Source: CAYOHP01 sp964403795 [NCBI: uncultured bacterium] (GTDB lineage: Bacteria; Muiribacteriota; UBA6191; CAZXTJ01). Taken from it: a stretch of DNA of 33,007 nt. The notes under the pieces are model-generated. The model was not told the DNA's origin. It searched no databases and saw nothing but the letters and a program-made list of their open reading frames with translations. Each line of letters begins with the position of its first letter. Positions within the stretch are counted from its first letter, which is position 1. The position numbers and the translations under genes were made by a program. The stretch is from contig CAYOHP010000067.1 of NCBI GenBank assembly GCA_964403795.1, positions 1 to 33,007 on the forward strand. Reading direction: 5' to 3'. Shown here one piece after another: positions 13,598-21,752 of the stretch.

Positions 13598-16500
13598 GGA
13601 GCCCTGGATCCGAGCTCCAGGGGGAGCCACCACTCGTAGACCGTCCCCCGGTCGTCGGCCGCCAGGACCAGGAAGCCCTTTCTGGCATCTCCCTCAGGCA
13701 TGGGGAAGGCCAGGGGACCGCGTTCCGGGATGGCGCGGGACCCGGTGGAGCCGAGCGCCAGCTGGGCCCCCAGCAGGGGATCCAAGTGGGCGCCGGCCAC
13801 GATCCGACGGAGCTCGAGGTCGAGCACCAGGAGGTGGGTGCGATCGGGTTGGGTGAGCCCGACCAGCAGGTGGCGCCCCCCGGGGAGGAGCTGGGCCCGG
13901 TGGATCCCGTCGTGCTTGTCGACCGCCACGCCTCCGAGGACCTGGAACTCGAGCGGCTCGGGGACGGCCCCCGGGGCGGGGCGCCCACCCCCTGGCCCGG
14001 GCGGGAGCCGGTACCATTCGATGGCCCCGCCGGCCTCGGCACGAGCGAGGCGATCGATGGTCCGGGAGGCCGGGGGCAGGCGCAGGAAGTCGAGTCCACG
14101 GCGGGGATCCCAGACCATCCAGCCCCAGCGGATCCGGTCCTCCCCGTCGCTGAGGCGAGGCTCGAGTTCCAGGAGGACCTCGACCAGGGGCCCACCGGGA
14201 TCGACTTCGCCCTCCAGCGCGGCGTCGGGCACCCAGCGCAGGCGGCCGCCCTCGAACCAGGCGAGGCCTCCGGCCAGCGGAACCGGTGGGACCTCCAGCC
14301 GCCCTGGAATCCGGAGCCACCAGGTCGCCTTCAGGGTGGTCGGGTCGATCCCGGCCAGCAGGGTCCGCCGAGCCGGTTCCGCCCGCTCCCGCCAGGCCAG
14401 GACCAGCTTCCCGAGGTGGAGGATGGGCGGGAGCGGGATGGAGTCGAGACCCCACTCGGAGCGGATCGCCTCGCCGATCCGGTACGGCTCTCCGCTCCGG
14501 GAGAGGGCCACCGACCCTTCCCCGAGCCCGGTGGACTGGGCCACCCAGGCCTCGAAGTCGTCGGAAGGTTCGGGGCCCTGGCGGTGCATCGAGACGACCC
14601 GTTCCACGGGGAGACCGCCCTGGGGCTCCAGGTGGATCAGGCCTCCCCGGCACCGGACATGCGGATCGGATTCGCCGGGGCCCCTTCCGTCCCAGGCAAC
14701 CGCGGTCCCCGTGAAGGCGGAGAGGGGAAGGACGTGCTGGCGCGCCCGATGCCCGGATTCCGGGGGACCCGAGATCCAGACCGCTCCCTCGGGGGCCGGG
14801 GCCAGGAGTGGGGTGTGACGCTTGTTGGTCGGCGTCGGCAGCAGCGAGTAGCGCCCCTCCAGCCGGAGCGGCGAGACCCGGACGATCTCGAGTTCCCCGT
14901 GCCGGGCCGCGAACAGGAACCGCCCGGAGCGGCCCAGGGGGACGGGCCCGGCCGTGAACTGGGAGTCCTTGCCTTCCTCGTCGCACTCGCGCTCGAGGCG
15001 TGCGAGGCGCGCCGGGAAGAGCTCGGGCAGTCGGAGGGGAACCGGGGAAGGCGAGGAGGGCTCGCCCCAGAGGGCGTGGAGGGGGACCTCGGTCCCGTCC
15101 GGGAGGCCCCGGTCCCGGGGCAGCAGGATCTCGAGCAATCGGGGAACCCGGACCGACCCGTCGGGGAGCGGCTCGGCCTCGAGCAGGCGGAGGTCCGAAG
15201 GCCCCAGGGCGACCCGGATCCGATCGGGGGGCGGGAGCCCGGGCGGGACCACCAGCCGGAGATCGGTCCGCTCCGGATCCGGCTCCACCCGCCAGACGAA
15301 GGCCTCGGGACGAGGGTGCTCCAGGCAGGGGACCGAGAGCCGGTCCCGAGGCTCGCGATCCGGAAGGGCGAAGCGGGCACTCCGATCCCTCACCTCGAGG
15401 CGGACGCTCGGCCCGGCCTCGTCGGACCCGGTCTCGCCGGGGGCCCAGAGCCGTCCCCCGGGCTCGAGGTCCCGGTCGTTCCCGTTCGCCGTGAGCCTGA
15501 GCGGCGGACCGACGCCGGGGTTCCTCCTCACCCAGACCCCTCCCGGACCCGGCTGGACCCTCAGGATCTCCGGAGGAGGCCGGTCGAGTGCCCATCGCAC
15601 CAGGGCCGCCAGGCCCAGGATCGCCAGTGCCCCCGGCGCCCTCCAGGTCGGGCGGGTCCCGGCCTTCCCGGCGGCGACGGCTTCCATGGGGCGATCCGGA
15701 CCCCGTCCCCCGAAGAGGCGGGAAGCCTGGGGAACCGGCAGGGGTGCGGTGGCGTCGAGACCCCGGGGGGCCCTCGGCCGGACCTCCAGGACCTCGGTGG
15801 CGTCCCGGGCCGAGGTGGGCTGGACCGGACCCGAGAGCGCCTCCCCGAGCGCGGCCGCGAACCGGAGGACCGACCCGAAGCGTTCCCCGGGGTCCTTGGC
15901 CAGGGCCCGCCGGAGCACCTGGTCGACCCCGGGCGCCAACCCCGCCTCCCGGGCCCGGTTCGGGGGCGGGGCGGAGAGGTGGTCCCGCAGCACCTCGGCG
16001 ACCGGACCGCGAAACGGGGGACTCCCGGTCAAGCACTCCATGGCCACCGCGGCCAGGGTGTACTGGTCGGTGGCGGGGCCGATCCGTCCCCCCGAGATCT
16101 GTTCCGGGGCCATGTAGGCCGGGGTCCCCAGGATGGTGCCGGTGGCGGTCAGGGTCCCGCCGCTCACCTCGGAGCGGACCAGACCGAAGTCGAGCAGGCG
16201 GGCCTTCCCGGAAGGTTCCAACATGGCATTGGCGGGCTTCACGTCCCGGTGGACCAGAGCGGCGCGGTGCAGGGCATCCAGGGCCTCGGCGAGATCGGCG
16301 ACCAGGTCCCGGACCTGTTCCGGGGGCAGGCCGCCCGACTCCAGGCGATGGGCCAGGTTCCGGCCTTCCACCAGCTCGTAGACGAGCGCCAGGCAGCCTT
16401 CCCGGTCGCGCCTCAGGGAATGGAGGGCGGCCAGCCTCGGATGGCGGATCCCGAGGAGCAGCCCGGCCTCCCGGAGGATCCGCTCCTCCTGGCGAGGGTC

Positions 16501-16647
16501 CCCGAGGGCGGCTCCGGTCAGGCGCTTGATCGCCACCGGTCTGCCGGTGGCCGTCTCGACCCCGGCGACGACGTAGCCGAACGCCCCCCGGCCCAGCTCG
16601 GCGCCGGGCCGGAAGTCGGGCTCGAGCGGCGGCACGGTCTCGGTCAT
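13594..16647 (-). CDS. Receptor-like Ser/Thr protein kinase with a large extracytoplasmic domain
   Basis: 1017 aa. A complete kinase domain occupies about 12-272: G-loop GRGAFGYV (19-26), Lys41 in VAIK, Glu60 in helix C, HRDVKPAN (133-140), DFG (153-155), a Thr-rich activation loop, and MAPEQ (179-183). A Pro-rich juxtamembrane segment precedes one membrane span (about 336-354). The outer 660 residues look beta-rich, with propeller-like pieces (for example LAGIDPTTLKATWWLRIPG and the final VLAADDRGTVYEWWL), so the ligand-sensing part is probably a beta-propeller. It is an active Hanks-type kinase of the PknB/receptor class by motifs. It is divergent from a thioredoxin-like lipoprotein gene and directly upstream of tRNA-Leu on the same strand. 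The signal it senses is unknown. Confidence 0.9.
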   Translation of the reverse strand: MTETVPPLEPDFRPGAELGRGAFGYVVAGVETATGRPVAIKRLTGAALGDPRQEERILREAGLLLGIRHPRLAALHSLRRDREGCLALVYELVEGRNLAHRLESGGLPPEQVRDLVADLAEALDALHRAALVHRDVKPANAMLEPSGKARLLDFGLVRSEVSGGTLTATGTILGTPAYMAPEQISGGRIGPATDQYTLAAVAMECLTGSPPFRGPVAEVLRDHLSAPPPNRAREAGLAPGVDQVLRRALAKDPGERFGSVLRFAAALGEALSGPVQPTSARDATEVLEVRPRAPRGLDATAPLPVPQASRLFGGRGPDRPMEAVAAGKAGTRPTWRAPGALAILGLAALVRWALDRPPPEILRVQPGPGGVWVRRNPGVGPPLRLTANGNDRDLEPGGRLWAPGETGSDEAGPSVRLEVRDRSARFALPDREPRDRLSVPCLEHPRPEAFVWRVEPDPERTDLRLVVPPGLPPPDRIRVALGPSDLRLLEAEPLPDGSVRVPRLLEILLPRDRGLPDGTEVPLHALWGEPSSPSPVPLRLPELFPARLARLERECDEEGKDSQFTAGPVPLGRSGRFLFAARHGELEIVRVSPLRLEGRYSLLPTPTNKRHTPLLAPAPEGAVWISGPPESGHRARQHVLPLSAFTGTAVAWDGRGPGESDPHVRCRGGLIHLEPQGGLPVERVVSMHRQGPEPSDDFEAWVAQSTGLGEGSVALSRSGEPYRIGEAIRSEWGLDSIPLPPILHLGKLVLAWRERAEPARRTLLAGIDPTTLKATWWLRIPGRLEVPPVPLAGGLAWFEGGRLRWVPDAALEGEVDPGGPLVEVLLELEPRLSDGEDRIRWGWMVWDPRRGLDFLRLPPASRTIDRLARAEAGGAIEWYRLPPGPGGGRPAPGAVPEPLEFQVLGGVAVDKHDGIHRAQLLPGGRHLLVGLTQPDRTHLLVLDLELRRIVAGAHLDPLLGAQLALGSTGSRAIPERGPLAFPMPEGDARKGFLVLAADDRGTVYEWWLPLELGSRAP

Positions 16648-16668
16648 GGACCCCCGGACCCCCGGAAG

Positions 16669-16674
16669 AAGGTA
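16669..16674 (-). promoter_or_regulatory. Putative -10 element (TACCTT) of the kinase gene
   Basis: On the minus strand TACCTT lies 21 bases before the kinase ATG, leaving a short leader containing two GGGGGTCC runs that could serve as a weak ribosome-binding site. Confidence 0.35.
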
Positions 16675-16699
16675 GCACCGGGGAACCGGGCAACCGGGC

Positions 16700-16705
16700 T
16701 AGGAT
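16700..16705 (+). promoter_or_regulatory. Putative -10 element (TAGGAT) of the thioredoxin-like lipoprotein gene
   Basis: TAGGAT sits 44 bases before the ATG in the short divergent intergenic region, back to back with the kinase -10. The expected leader is about 38 bases and includes GAGG. Confidence 0.35.
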
Positions 16706-16749
16706 CCCCGGGTGCGGGCCGGATCCTGCCCGCCCCGTCGAGGTGCCCC

Positions 16750-17337
16750 ATGTCGCACTCATGCCCGCCGACCCGGTTCATGATCGCCCTGGCCCTGGCC
16801 TCGGCGCTGGCCGCCGCCGGGTGCGGTCCGGCGGCCACCCCCCCTGCCCCGGGTCCTGCGGCAGAGCCTGCGACCACCTCCGCCACCTCGGCCACGGGCT
16901 CCGAGCCGGCCACCGCATCGACCACCGGCCTGCCTTCCGCCGGCTTCGACGAGGCCGCCGACCCGGTCGCCGACCTGGCCCGGACCCGGGCCCTGGCGGC
17001 CGCCAGCGGACGCCGCATCCTGATGAAGGTCGGAGGCAACTGGTGCGTGTGGTGCCGGGCGATGGCAGGGTTCCTCGCCGCCGACCCCGAGGTCGCCTCG
17101 ATCCTGGACCGGGGATTCGTCCTGCTGAAAGTGAACGTCAGCAAGGCCAACAAGAACGAGGCGTTCCTGGCCGGCTTCCCCAAGGTCGAGGGTTACCCCT
17201 TCCTGTTCGTGCTCGACGCCGCCGGGACCGTGCTCCACGCCCAGGAGACCGGGTCCCTGGAGTCCGGCAAGGGATACGATCGCGGGAAGTTCCTGGCGTT
17301 CCTCTCGGCCTGGTCGCCGGTGGCGCCCAAGCGTTGA
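16750..17337 (+). CDS. Thioredoxin-fold lipoprotein
   Basis: 195 aa. A lipoprotein signal peptide (MIALALASALAAAGC, lipid-attachment Cys25) is followed by a Pro/Ala/Thr-rich linker (26-62) and a thioredoxin-like domain. The redox motif is NWCVWC (Cys99, Cys102), with the cis-Pro at Pro150 (EGYPFLFV). This resembles the thioredoxin-like folds of DsbD C-terminal and Thioredoxin_7 proteins. It should reduce or shuttle disulfides, anchored to a membrane facing the periplasm. GAGG lies eight bases before the ATG. Its stop is only four bases from the convergent uracil-DNA glycosylase stop. Its partners are not evident. Confidence 0.88.
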   Translation: MSHSCPPTRFMIALALASALAAAGCGPAATPPAPGPAAEPATTSATSATGSEPATASTTGLPSAGFDEAADPVADLARTRALAAASGRRILMKVGGNWCVWCRAMAGFLAADPEVASILDRGFVLLKVNVSKANKNEAFLAGFPKVEGYPFLFVLDAAGTVLHAQETGSLESGKGYDRGKFLAFLSAWSPVAPKR

Positions 17338-17341
17338 GGGC

Positions 17342-17983
17342 CTACCCCAGGGGCAGCTCGGCGGTGGGCCGGAGCGCCTCCTCGGGTCCCGGTCCTCCCG
17401 ACCGGATCAGGTTGTAGCGGCGCCGCAGCTCCTGCACGTCCTGCCAGGTGAGCCACTTGGGCGATCCCTTGTGGCGGGCGTCATTGCGGAGCAGGTAGCT
17501 CGGGTGGAAGAACGGGACCAGCACGATCCCGGGACGCCAGGCGTAGTAGCGCCCCCGGCAGTTGGTGATCCCCGGGGCCTTGGGTCCCAGCAGGTGGGCC
17601 TTGGGGACATTGCCCAGGCAGACCACGATCCTCGGGCCGATGGTGGCGAACTGCCCCTCCAGGAAGGGCTTGCAGGCCGCCACCTCGCGATCCTCGGGGA
17701 CCCGGTTCCCGGGCGGCCGGCACTTCACCACGTTGGTGATGTAGACCTTGGTCCGGTCCAGTTCGACGCTGGCGAGGATCCTGTCGAGGAGCTGCCCGGC
17801 GGGCCCCACGAAGGGCCGACCCGTCTCGTCCTCGACCTGGCCGGGTCCCTCTCCCACGAACATCACCGGGCTCTGCGGGTCGCCTTCCCCGAAGACCACA
17901 TGGGTGCGCGAGGTCGCCAAGGGGCAGGCGGTGCAGGCATGGGCCCGGGTGCGGAGTTCCGCCAGCGGGTCCTCGGGTTGCAT
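17342..17983 (-). CDS. Uracil-DNA glycosylase, family 4 (4Fe-4S)
   Basis: 213 aa. Four cluster-binding cysteines are present at 17, 20, 88 and 104 (CTAC, VKCRPP, AACKP). The active-site motifs are GEGPGQVEDETGRPFVG (44-60) and FFHPSYLLR (158-166). These define the family 4 enzymes, which excise uracil from DNA in base-excision repair. The start is set by GGGAGGTGGCGG just before the ATG. Length is normal for the family (about 190-220). It is divergent from the first RDD gene and convergent with the thioredoxin-like gene. Confidence 0.95.
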   Translation of the reverse strand: MQPEDPLAELRTRAHACTACPLATSRTHVVFGEGDPQSPVMFVGEGPGQVEDETGRPFVGPAGQLLDRILASVELDRTKVYITNVVKCRPPGNRVPEDREVAACKPFLEGQFATIGPRIVVCLGNVPKAHLLGPKAPGITNCRGRYYAWRPGIVLVPFFHPSYLLRNDARHKGSPKWLTWQDVQELRRRYNLIRSGGPGPEEALRPTAELPLG

Positions 17984-18088
17984 CCGCCACCTCCCGGGTA
18001 AGGGCCTCGCTCGGTGTCGACCGGCGCCCCCCGGGATTGAACCCGAGACGACCTCGGGCGGTCCAACCGGGGGGACGAAGGAGAGTCG

Positions 18089-18694
18089 GTGGACAAGGTA
18101 CGGATCTGCCTGGCCTGCGGTGGCGACGACGGGGAAGGTCCCCTGGAAGCCTGCCCCGGATGCCGGGCACGCCTCCACCGGGACTGCCGGGAACTCTCGA
18201 TCTGTCCCGGGTGCCAGCGGGTCGAACTCCCGGTCGACCCGGAGGTGCCCGAGTACCGGCCGGCAAGCCTGCTCCGGCGGCTGGCGGCCATCGGTCTCGA
18301 TACCGCGCTGATGACGATCCCCGCGATCGCGGCCCTGGGGGTCGGCCTGGGGGCGGGCATGGGGGCGACGGCCGCCATCGCCCTGGCGACGGCCGCGGCC
18401 CTGCTCACCCAGGTCGTGAACGTGGCCCTGTTCCTCGGCGAGGGCGGAGCCACGCTCGGGAAGAAGCTGGTCGGCCTCCGGGTGCTCGACCGGTACGGGA
18501 TGCCGCTCGGCTGGGCCGCCGCGCTGCGACGCGAGTTCCTGTTCAAGGCCGGGTCGGAACTCGGCCTGGGGGCCGGCTTCCTGCCCCTGCTGACCGGGGG
18601 CGACCAGGCCCTGCACGATCGGGCCGTAGGGGGCCGGGTGGTCCAGGAGACCCGGGCAACGGAGGCCCGCCCGCGACTTCTCGGAGCCGGGTAG
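18089..18694 (+). CDS. RING-like zinc finger fused to an RDD membrane domain
   Basis: 201 aa. The N-terminal 45 residues carry eight candidate zinc ligands in a C4HC3 order: Cys7, Cys10, Cys22, Cys25, His30, Cys33, Cys39, Cys42. The spacing C-x2-C, C-x2-C-x4-H-x2-C, C-x2-C is that of RING-variant/PHD treble clefs. An RDD domain follows: RRLAAIGLDTALM (64-76) with the signature Arg and Asp, two hydrophobic spans (about 70-115), GKKLVGLRVLD (124-134) and ALHDRAVGGRVV near the end. Prokaryotic RING-like domains joined to membrane domains have been described; the role may be protein-protein binding at the membrane. Start GTG with AAGGAGA upstream. The next gene is a paralogue. Confidence 0.8.
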   Translation: MDKVRICLACGGDDGEGPLEACPGCRARLHRDCRELSICPGCQRVELPVDPEVPEYRPASLLRRLAAIGLDTALMTIPAIAALGVGLGAGMGATAAIALATAAALLTQVVNVALFLGEGGATLGKKLVGLRVLDRYGMPLGWAAALRREFLFKAGSELGLGAGFLPLLTGGDQALHDRAVGGRVVQETRATEARPRLLGAG

Positions 18695-18703
18695 GGCCTC
18701 TGC

Positions 18704-18709
18704 TAATCT
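18704..18709 (+). promoter_or_regulatory. Putative -10 element (TAATCT), leaderless start
   Basis: TAATCT is followed by six bases and then the GTG of the second RDD gene, with no Shine-Dalgarno sequence. The expected transcription start coincides with the start codon. No -35 is recognisable. Confidence 0.45.
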
Positions 18710-18715
18710 GGCTTC

Positions 18716-19396
18716 GTGGGCCTCCCGCATGCCATCCCGGCCAGCGCCCTGCGGTCCCGCGTCCGCCATGAGTGCTGCTCGCTCTGCGGGGGAGACCTGG
18801 CCCGCATGCCCGAGGTGGCCTGCCGCTACTGCCGCAGCCGGTACCATGCCGAGTGCTTCGCGGGCGCCGGCTGCGTCGATGCCGGCTGCGCCGACCCGCT
18901 GTTCGCCGACGAGGCGCGGCTGCCGGCCCCGATCCGGGTCCAGGTCCCCGCCATGCCCGCGACCCTCGCCCCCAAGGCGAGCTGCCCCCGGCGTCTGGTG
19001 GCGTTCATGGTCGACACCGGGGTGGCGCTCTCGGCCTGGGTGGCGTGCGCTGCACCGGCCGCCGCCATCGGCCTCGACAAGCCCGAGGTCAAGCTGGTCG
19101 CCTGGCTGGGGATGCTGACCGTGGCGGTCTTCAACGAGGTGGTCCTCACCGGACTGCGCGGCTCGTCGCTGGGCAAGGGTGCGGTCGGGATCCGGGTGGC
19201 CCGGGAGGACGGGTCCAACCCGGGGATCTTCCGGGCCTTCCTCCGGGAGGTCCCCGGCAAGTTCCTCTCGCAGGTCACCTGGGGCCTGGGCTTCCTGATG
19301 GCCGCCGTCGATCCCCAGAGCCGCGCCCTCCACGACCGGTTCTCCGGCACCTGGGTGGTGGACACCGAGCGACCCGCGATCCCGGGCCGGGGATGA
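18716..19396 (+). CDS. Second RING-like zinc finger/RDD membrane protein
   Basis: 226 aa, a paralogue of the preceding gene with the same layout. Ligands are Cys21/Cys24, Cys36/Cys39, His44/Cys47, Cys53/Cys58; the last pair is C-x4-C instead of C-x2-C. The RDD part shows CPRRLVAFMVDTGVAL, hydrophobic spans (about 96-145), SLGKGAVGIRVA and ALHDRFSGTWVV. The GTG start is preceded by a TANNNT box, not a ribosome-binding site, so this gene may have its own leaderless transcript although it lies only 21 bases after its neighbour. Function is unknown; likely a membrane adaptor or transporter-like module. It is followed after 52 bases by the radical SAM gene. Confidence 0.8.
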   Translation: MGLPHAIPASALRSRVRHECCSLCGGDLARMPEVACRYCRSRYHAECFAGAGCVDAGCADPLFADEARLPAPIRVQVPAMPATLAPKASCPRRLVAFMVDTGVALSAWVACAAPAAAIGLDKPEVKLVAWLGMLTVAVFNEVVLTGLRGSSLGKGAVGIRVAREDGSNPGIFRAFLREVPGKFLSQVTWGLGFLMAAVDPQSRALHDRFSGTWVVDTERPAIPGRG

Positions 19397-19448
19397 CGCG
19401 GGGAACCCCGGGGCGGGATCCGGGGTCGGAAGGGGAGCGGGAGACGGA

Positions 19449-20585
19449 ATGAACCTCACCCTGGTCCTCACCCATCAGTGCAACCTGGCCTGCCACTACT
19501 GCTACGCCGGCGAGAAGGCGAACCGCCGGATGTCCTGGGAGACCGCCAAGGCCTCCCTCGACGGCGCCCTGGCCGACCCCGACCCGAAGCTCGACCTGGC
19601 CTTCTTCGGGGGCGAGCCCCTGCTCGAGTGGGACCTGCTGGTGCGGGCCACCGAGTACGCCGAGGCGGGGGCCGCGGCCCGGGGCAAGCGCCTGCGCCTG
19701 CTGGTGACGACCAATGGCACCCGCATGAGCGAGGAGCGCCTCGCCTGGCTGCTGGAACACCGTTTCTTCATCGGTCTCAGCATGGACGGGGCCGCCTCGG
19801 CGATGGCGCGAGCCCGCCCCTTCAAGAGCGGAAGGTCGAGCTTCGAGGCGGTCGAGAACGCCCTGGAGCGGTTGGTGGCCAGCGGCACCGAACGCTACGA
19901 GGTGCTGGTGGTGGTGGATCCGAGCACCGCTCCCTGGCTCGACGAGTCGGTCGACTACCTGGTGGCCAAGGGCGCCCGCCGGATCAGCTTCAATCCCAAC
20001 TTCTTCACCGCCTGGGACGAGGATGCCAAGGAAGGCTGGCGGCGCGGCTATGCCCGGGCGGCCTTCCATTACCTCGATGCCTATCGCCGGGGCCGGCCGC
20101 TCTACATGAACTGGCTCGAGTCGAAGATCGTGACCGGGGTCAAGGGCGGCTTCGGGGGCGGCGATCGCTGCAACTTCGGGGGCCGGGAACTGGCGGTGGC
20201 GCCGAGCGGCAACCTGTATCCCTGCGAGCGCCTGGTGGGGGACGACCGGGACCCGACCTGGGTGATCGGTTCGGTGGGGGAAGGCCTCGACACGGTCCGG
20301 GTGGCGAAGGCCGGCAAGGGCTGCGGCAACGACGACCCGGAGTGCGCGGTCTGTCCGTTGAAGAGCCGGTGCATGAACTGGTGCGGGTGCACCAACTTCC
20401 TGGAGACCGGGGACGGGACCCGGCCCGGCGAGAACCTCTGCTTCCACGAGAAGATGGTCATCCCCATGGCCGACGAGGTCGGGCGGGCCCTGTACCTGGA
20501 GGGCAACCCGGCCTTCATGGCGAATTTCTACTTCGAGGAACCTCCCGGGAACGCTCCCGGGGAGAACCTCGCGATCGCGGTCTAG
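19449..20585 (+). CDS. Radical SAM/SPASM protein-modifying enzyme
   Basis: 378 aa. The radical SAM cluster motif is CNLACHYC (Cys11, Cys15, Cys18; CxxxCxxC), followed by FFGGEP for SAM binding and TTNGT. The C-terminal SPASM domain is textbook: C-x12-G-x4-C (RCNFGGRELAVAPSG then NLYPC), C-x2-C-x5-C-x3-C (ECAVC, SRC, NWC) and a last Cys in ENLCFHE. SPASM enzymes such as anaerobic sulfatase maturases and peptide cyclases bind two auxiliary clusters and modify protein or peptide side chains. No sulfatase is in view. The next gene, 14 bases downstream, encodes a repeat protein that is the obvious candidate substrate. GGGAG precedes the ATG. Confidence 0.92.
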   Translation: MNLTLVLTHQCNLACHYCYAGEKANRRMSWETAKASLDGALADPDPKLDLAFFGGEPLLEWDLLVRATEYAEAGAAARGKRLRLLVTTNGTRMSEERLAWLLEHRFFIGLSMDGAASAMARARPFKSGRSSFEAVENALERLVASGTERYEVLVVVDPSTAPWLDESVDYLVAKGARRISFNPNFFTAWDEDAKEGWRRGYARAAFHYLDAYRRGRPLYMNWLESKIVTGVKGGFGGGDRCNFGGRELAVAPSGNLYPCERLVGDDRDPTWVIGSVGEGLDTVRVAKAGKGCGNDDPECAVCPLKSRCMNWCGCTNFLETGDGTRPGENLCFHEKMVIPMADEVGRALYLEGNPAFMANFYFEEPPGNAPGENLAIAV

Positions 20586-20599
20586 ACGAGGAGCGGGCG

Positions 20600-21664
20600 A
20601 TGGACGAGTCAGGGCACGGGCCCGAGGACAGACCGGAAGGCGGACCGGCGAAGGCGACCGGCTACCAGGGTCCCGGCTATCCGACCTTGGGGGAGAGGCG
20701 CTCGCACCTGGCCCGGCTGGCCGGGTGGACCGCGGCCGCGGCAGCCGTGACCGCGACCGGGGCCGGTGTGGCACTCCTCGGGATGCGGACCGCGGGCGGC
20801 CCCCGCCCCATGCGCCCCGAGCCGCCGTTGCCTCCGCCTCCCGGGGGCGAATCCTGGATCGAGCACCAGCCGAGCGACGAGCCGCATCCCCGCTTGATGG
20901 GCGAGATGGTGGCGCCCCCCCGGCAGACCATCCTCGAAGGTGGCGAGGATCCGGGCGCGATTCCCGATCCGAACGATCCGCGTTGCACCACCCCGAAGCC
21001 CGGCGCGACCGGAGCCGTCCTCCGTCCCCACGACGACGATCCCCTGCGCTTGAAGGGCGACATGGCGGTGGCCGTCCCGGAGCCGCTTCCCCCCGAGGGC
21101 AATGGCGTGGTGCCTCCCCCGGGCAAGGGTCGGGCCTCGTGGTTGCAGCCGGGCGAGGAGGATCCGAGGATCCGCGGCAAGATCGCCATGCCGAGCCACG
21201 TGGCGCCCCCGCCCCCTCGCCTCGGCGGAGCTCCCCCTCCCCCGCAGCCTCCCCATCCCCCCATGCCCGGTGGCATCCGCCCGATCGATCCCGACCCGCA
21301 CACCACCGTGGAGATCCCTCCCGAGGTGACCGTCGAGATCGTGGGACCCGAAGGGTCGACGTCGGGCGGCACGGGTGGGTCCGTAGCCCCTGACCCCTTC
21401 GCCCTCAGCGCCCAGGAGGGCAAGCTCCGCTCGGTCTACCTCCAGGGTTCGACCCAGGCCGGCAAGGCTTTCACCGCCTGCGTGCGACTCGATCCCGACG
21501 ACGAAGCGAGCTACCAGGCGGTGATCCGGGAACGCAAGGCGATCCTCACCGCCCTGGCACCGCTCGCCGAGAAGCCGGACCTGGCCCGGAAGACCACGGC
21601 CTTCACCCTGGTACGGGGCCTGGTCCCGGGCGCCACCATCCGCCAGGCCGGCGTGCTCCGGTAG
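20600..21664 (+). CDS. Membrane-anchored Pro-rich repeat protein, candidate radical SAM substrate
   Basis: 354 aa; family not recognised. A charged N-terminus (1-42) precedes one membrane span (about 43-62, Ala/Gly-rich). The following 145 residues are Pro-rich and contain three degenerate repeats at about 84-107, 138-160 and 179-199. Each ends in R-(L/I)-x-G-(E/D/K)-(M/I) and begins with S-W-I-E, A-V-L-R or S-W-L-Q, followed by an acidic patch and Pro. After a Pro/Gly stretch and TVEIPPEVTVEIVGP (236-250) comes a folded C-terminal domain (about 268-354). Only two Cys are present (129, 294). GAGGAG sits before the ATG, 14 bases after the radical SAM gene, so they are co-transcribed. Trp residues in the repeats would be plausible modification sites; that is inference. 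Confidence 0.7.
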   Translation: MDESGHGPEDRPEGGPAKATGYQGPGYPTLGERRSHLARLAGWTAAAAAVTATGAGVALLGMRTAGGPRPMRPEPPLPPPPGGESWIEHQPSDEPHPRLMGEMVAPPRQTILEGGEDPGAIPDPNDPRCTTPKPGATGAVLRPHDDDPLRLKGDMAVAVPEPLPPEGNGVVPPPGKGRASWLQPGEEDPRIRGKIAMPSHVAPPPPRLGGAPPPPQPPHPPMPGGIRPIDPDPHTTVEIPPEVTVEIVGPEGSTSGGTGGSVAPDPFALSAQEGKLRSVYLQGSTQAGKAFTACVRLDPDDEASYQAVIRERKAILTALAPLAEKPDLARKTTAFTLVRGLVPGATIRQAGVLR

Positions 21665-21740
21665 CGGCCAGGAGGATCCCGACCGCCGCCACCCGGGTCG
21701 GCCTGGCCGGGCGACCTGCGCACGGGTTCCCGCCGCGGAC

Positions 21741-21746
21741 TACATT
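21741..21746 (+). promoter_or_regulatory. Putative -10 element (TACATT), leaderless start
   Basis: TACATT is followed by six bases and the GTG of the M28 peptidase gene, with no Shine-Dalgarno sequence between. The spacing is the same as for the second RDD gene. Confidence 0.45.
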
Positions 21747-21752
21747 GGCCCG

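Noticed and set aside
13465-17337. 1290-codon plus-strand frame spanning the tRNA, the whole kinase complement and the thioredoxin gene
   Set aside because: It reads through a tRNA and antisense to a kinase with intact motifs; only its last 195 codons are the real lipoprotein gene.
17342-19471. 709-codon minus-strand frame joined to the uracil-DNA glycosylase
   Set aside because: Only the last 213 codons match the family and they have their own ATG with GGAGG; the rest is antisense to the RDD genes.
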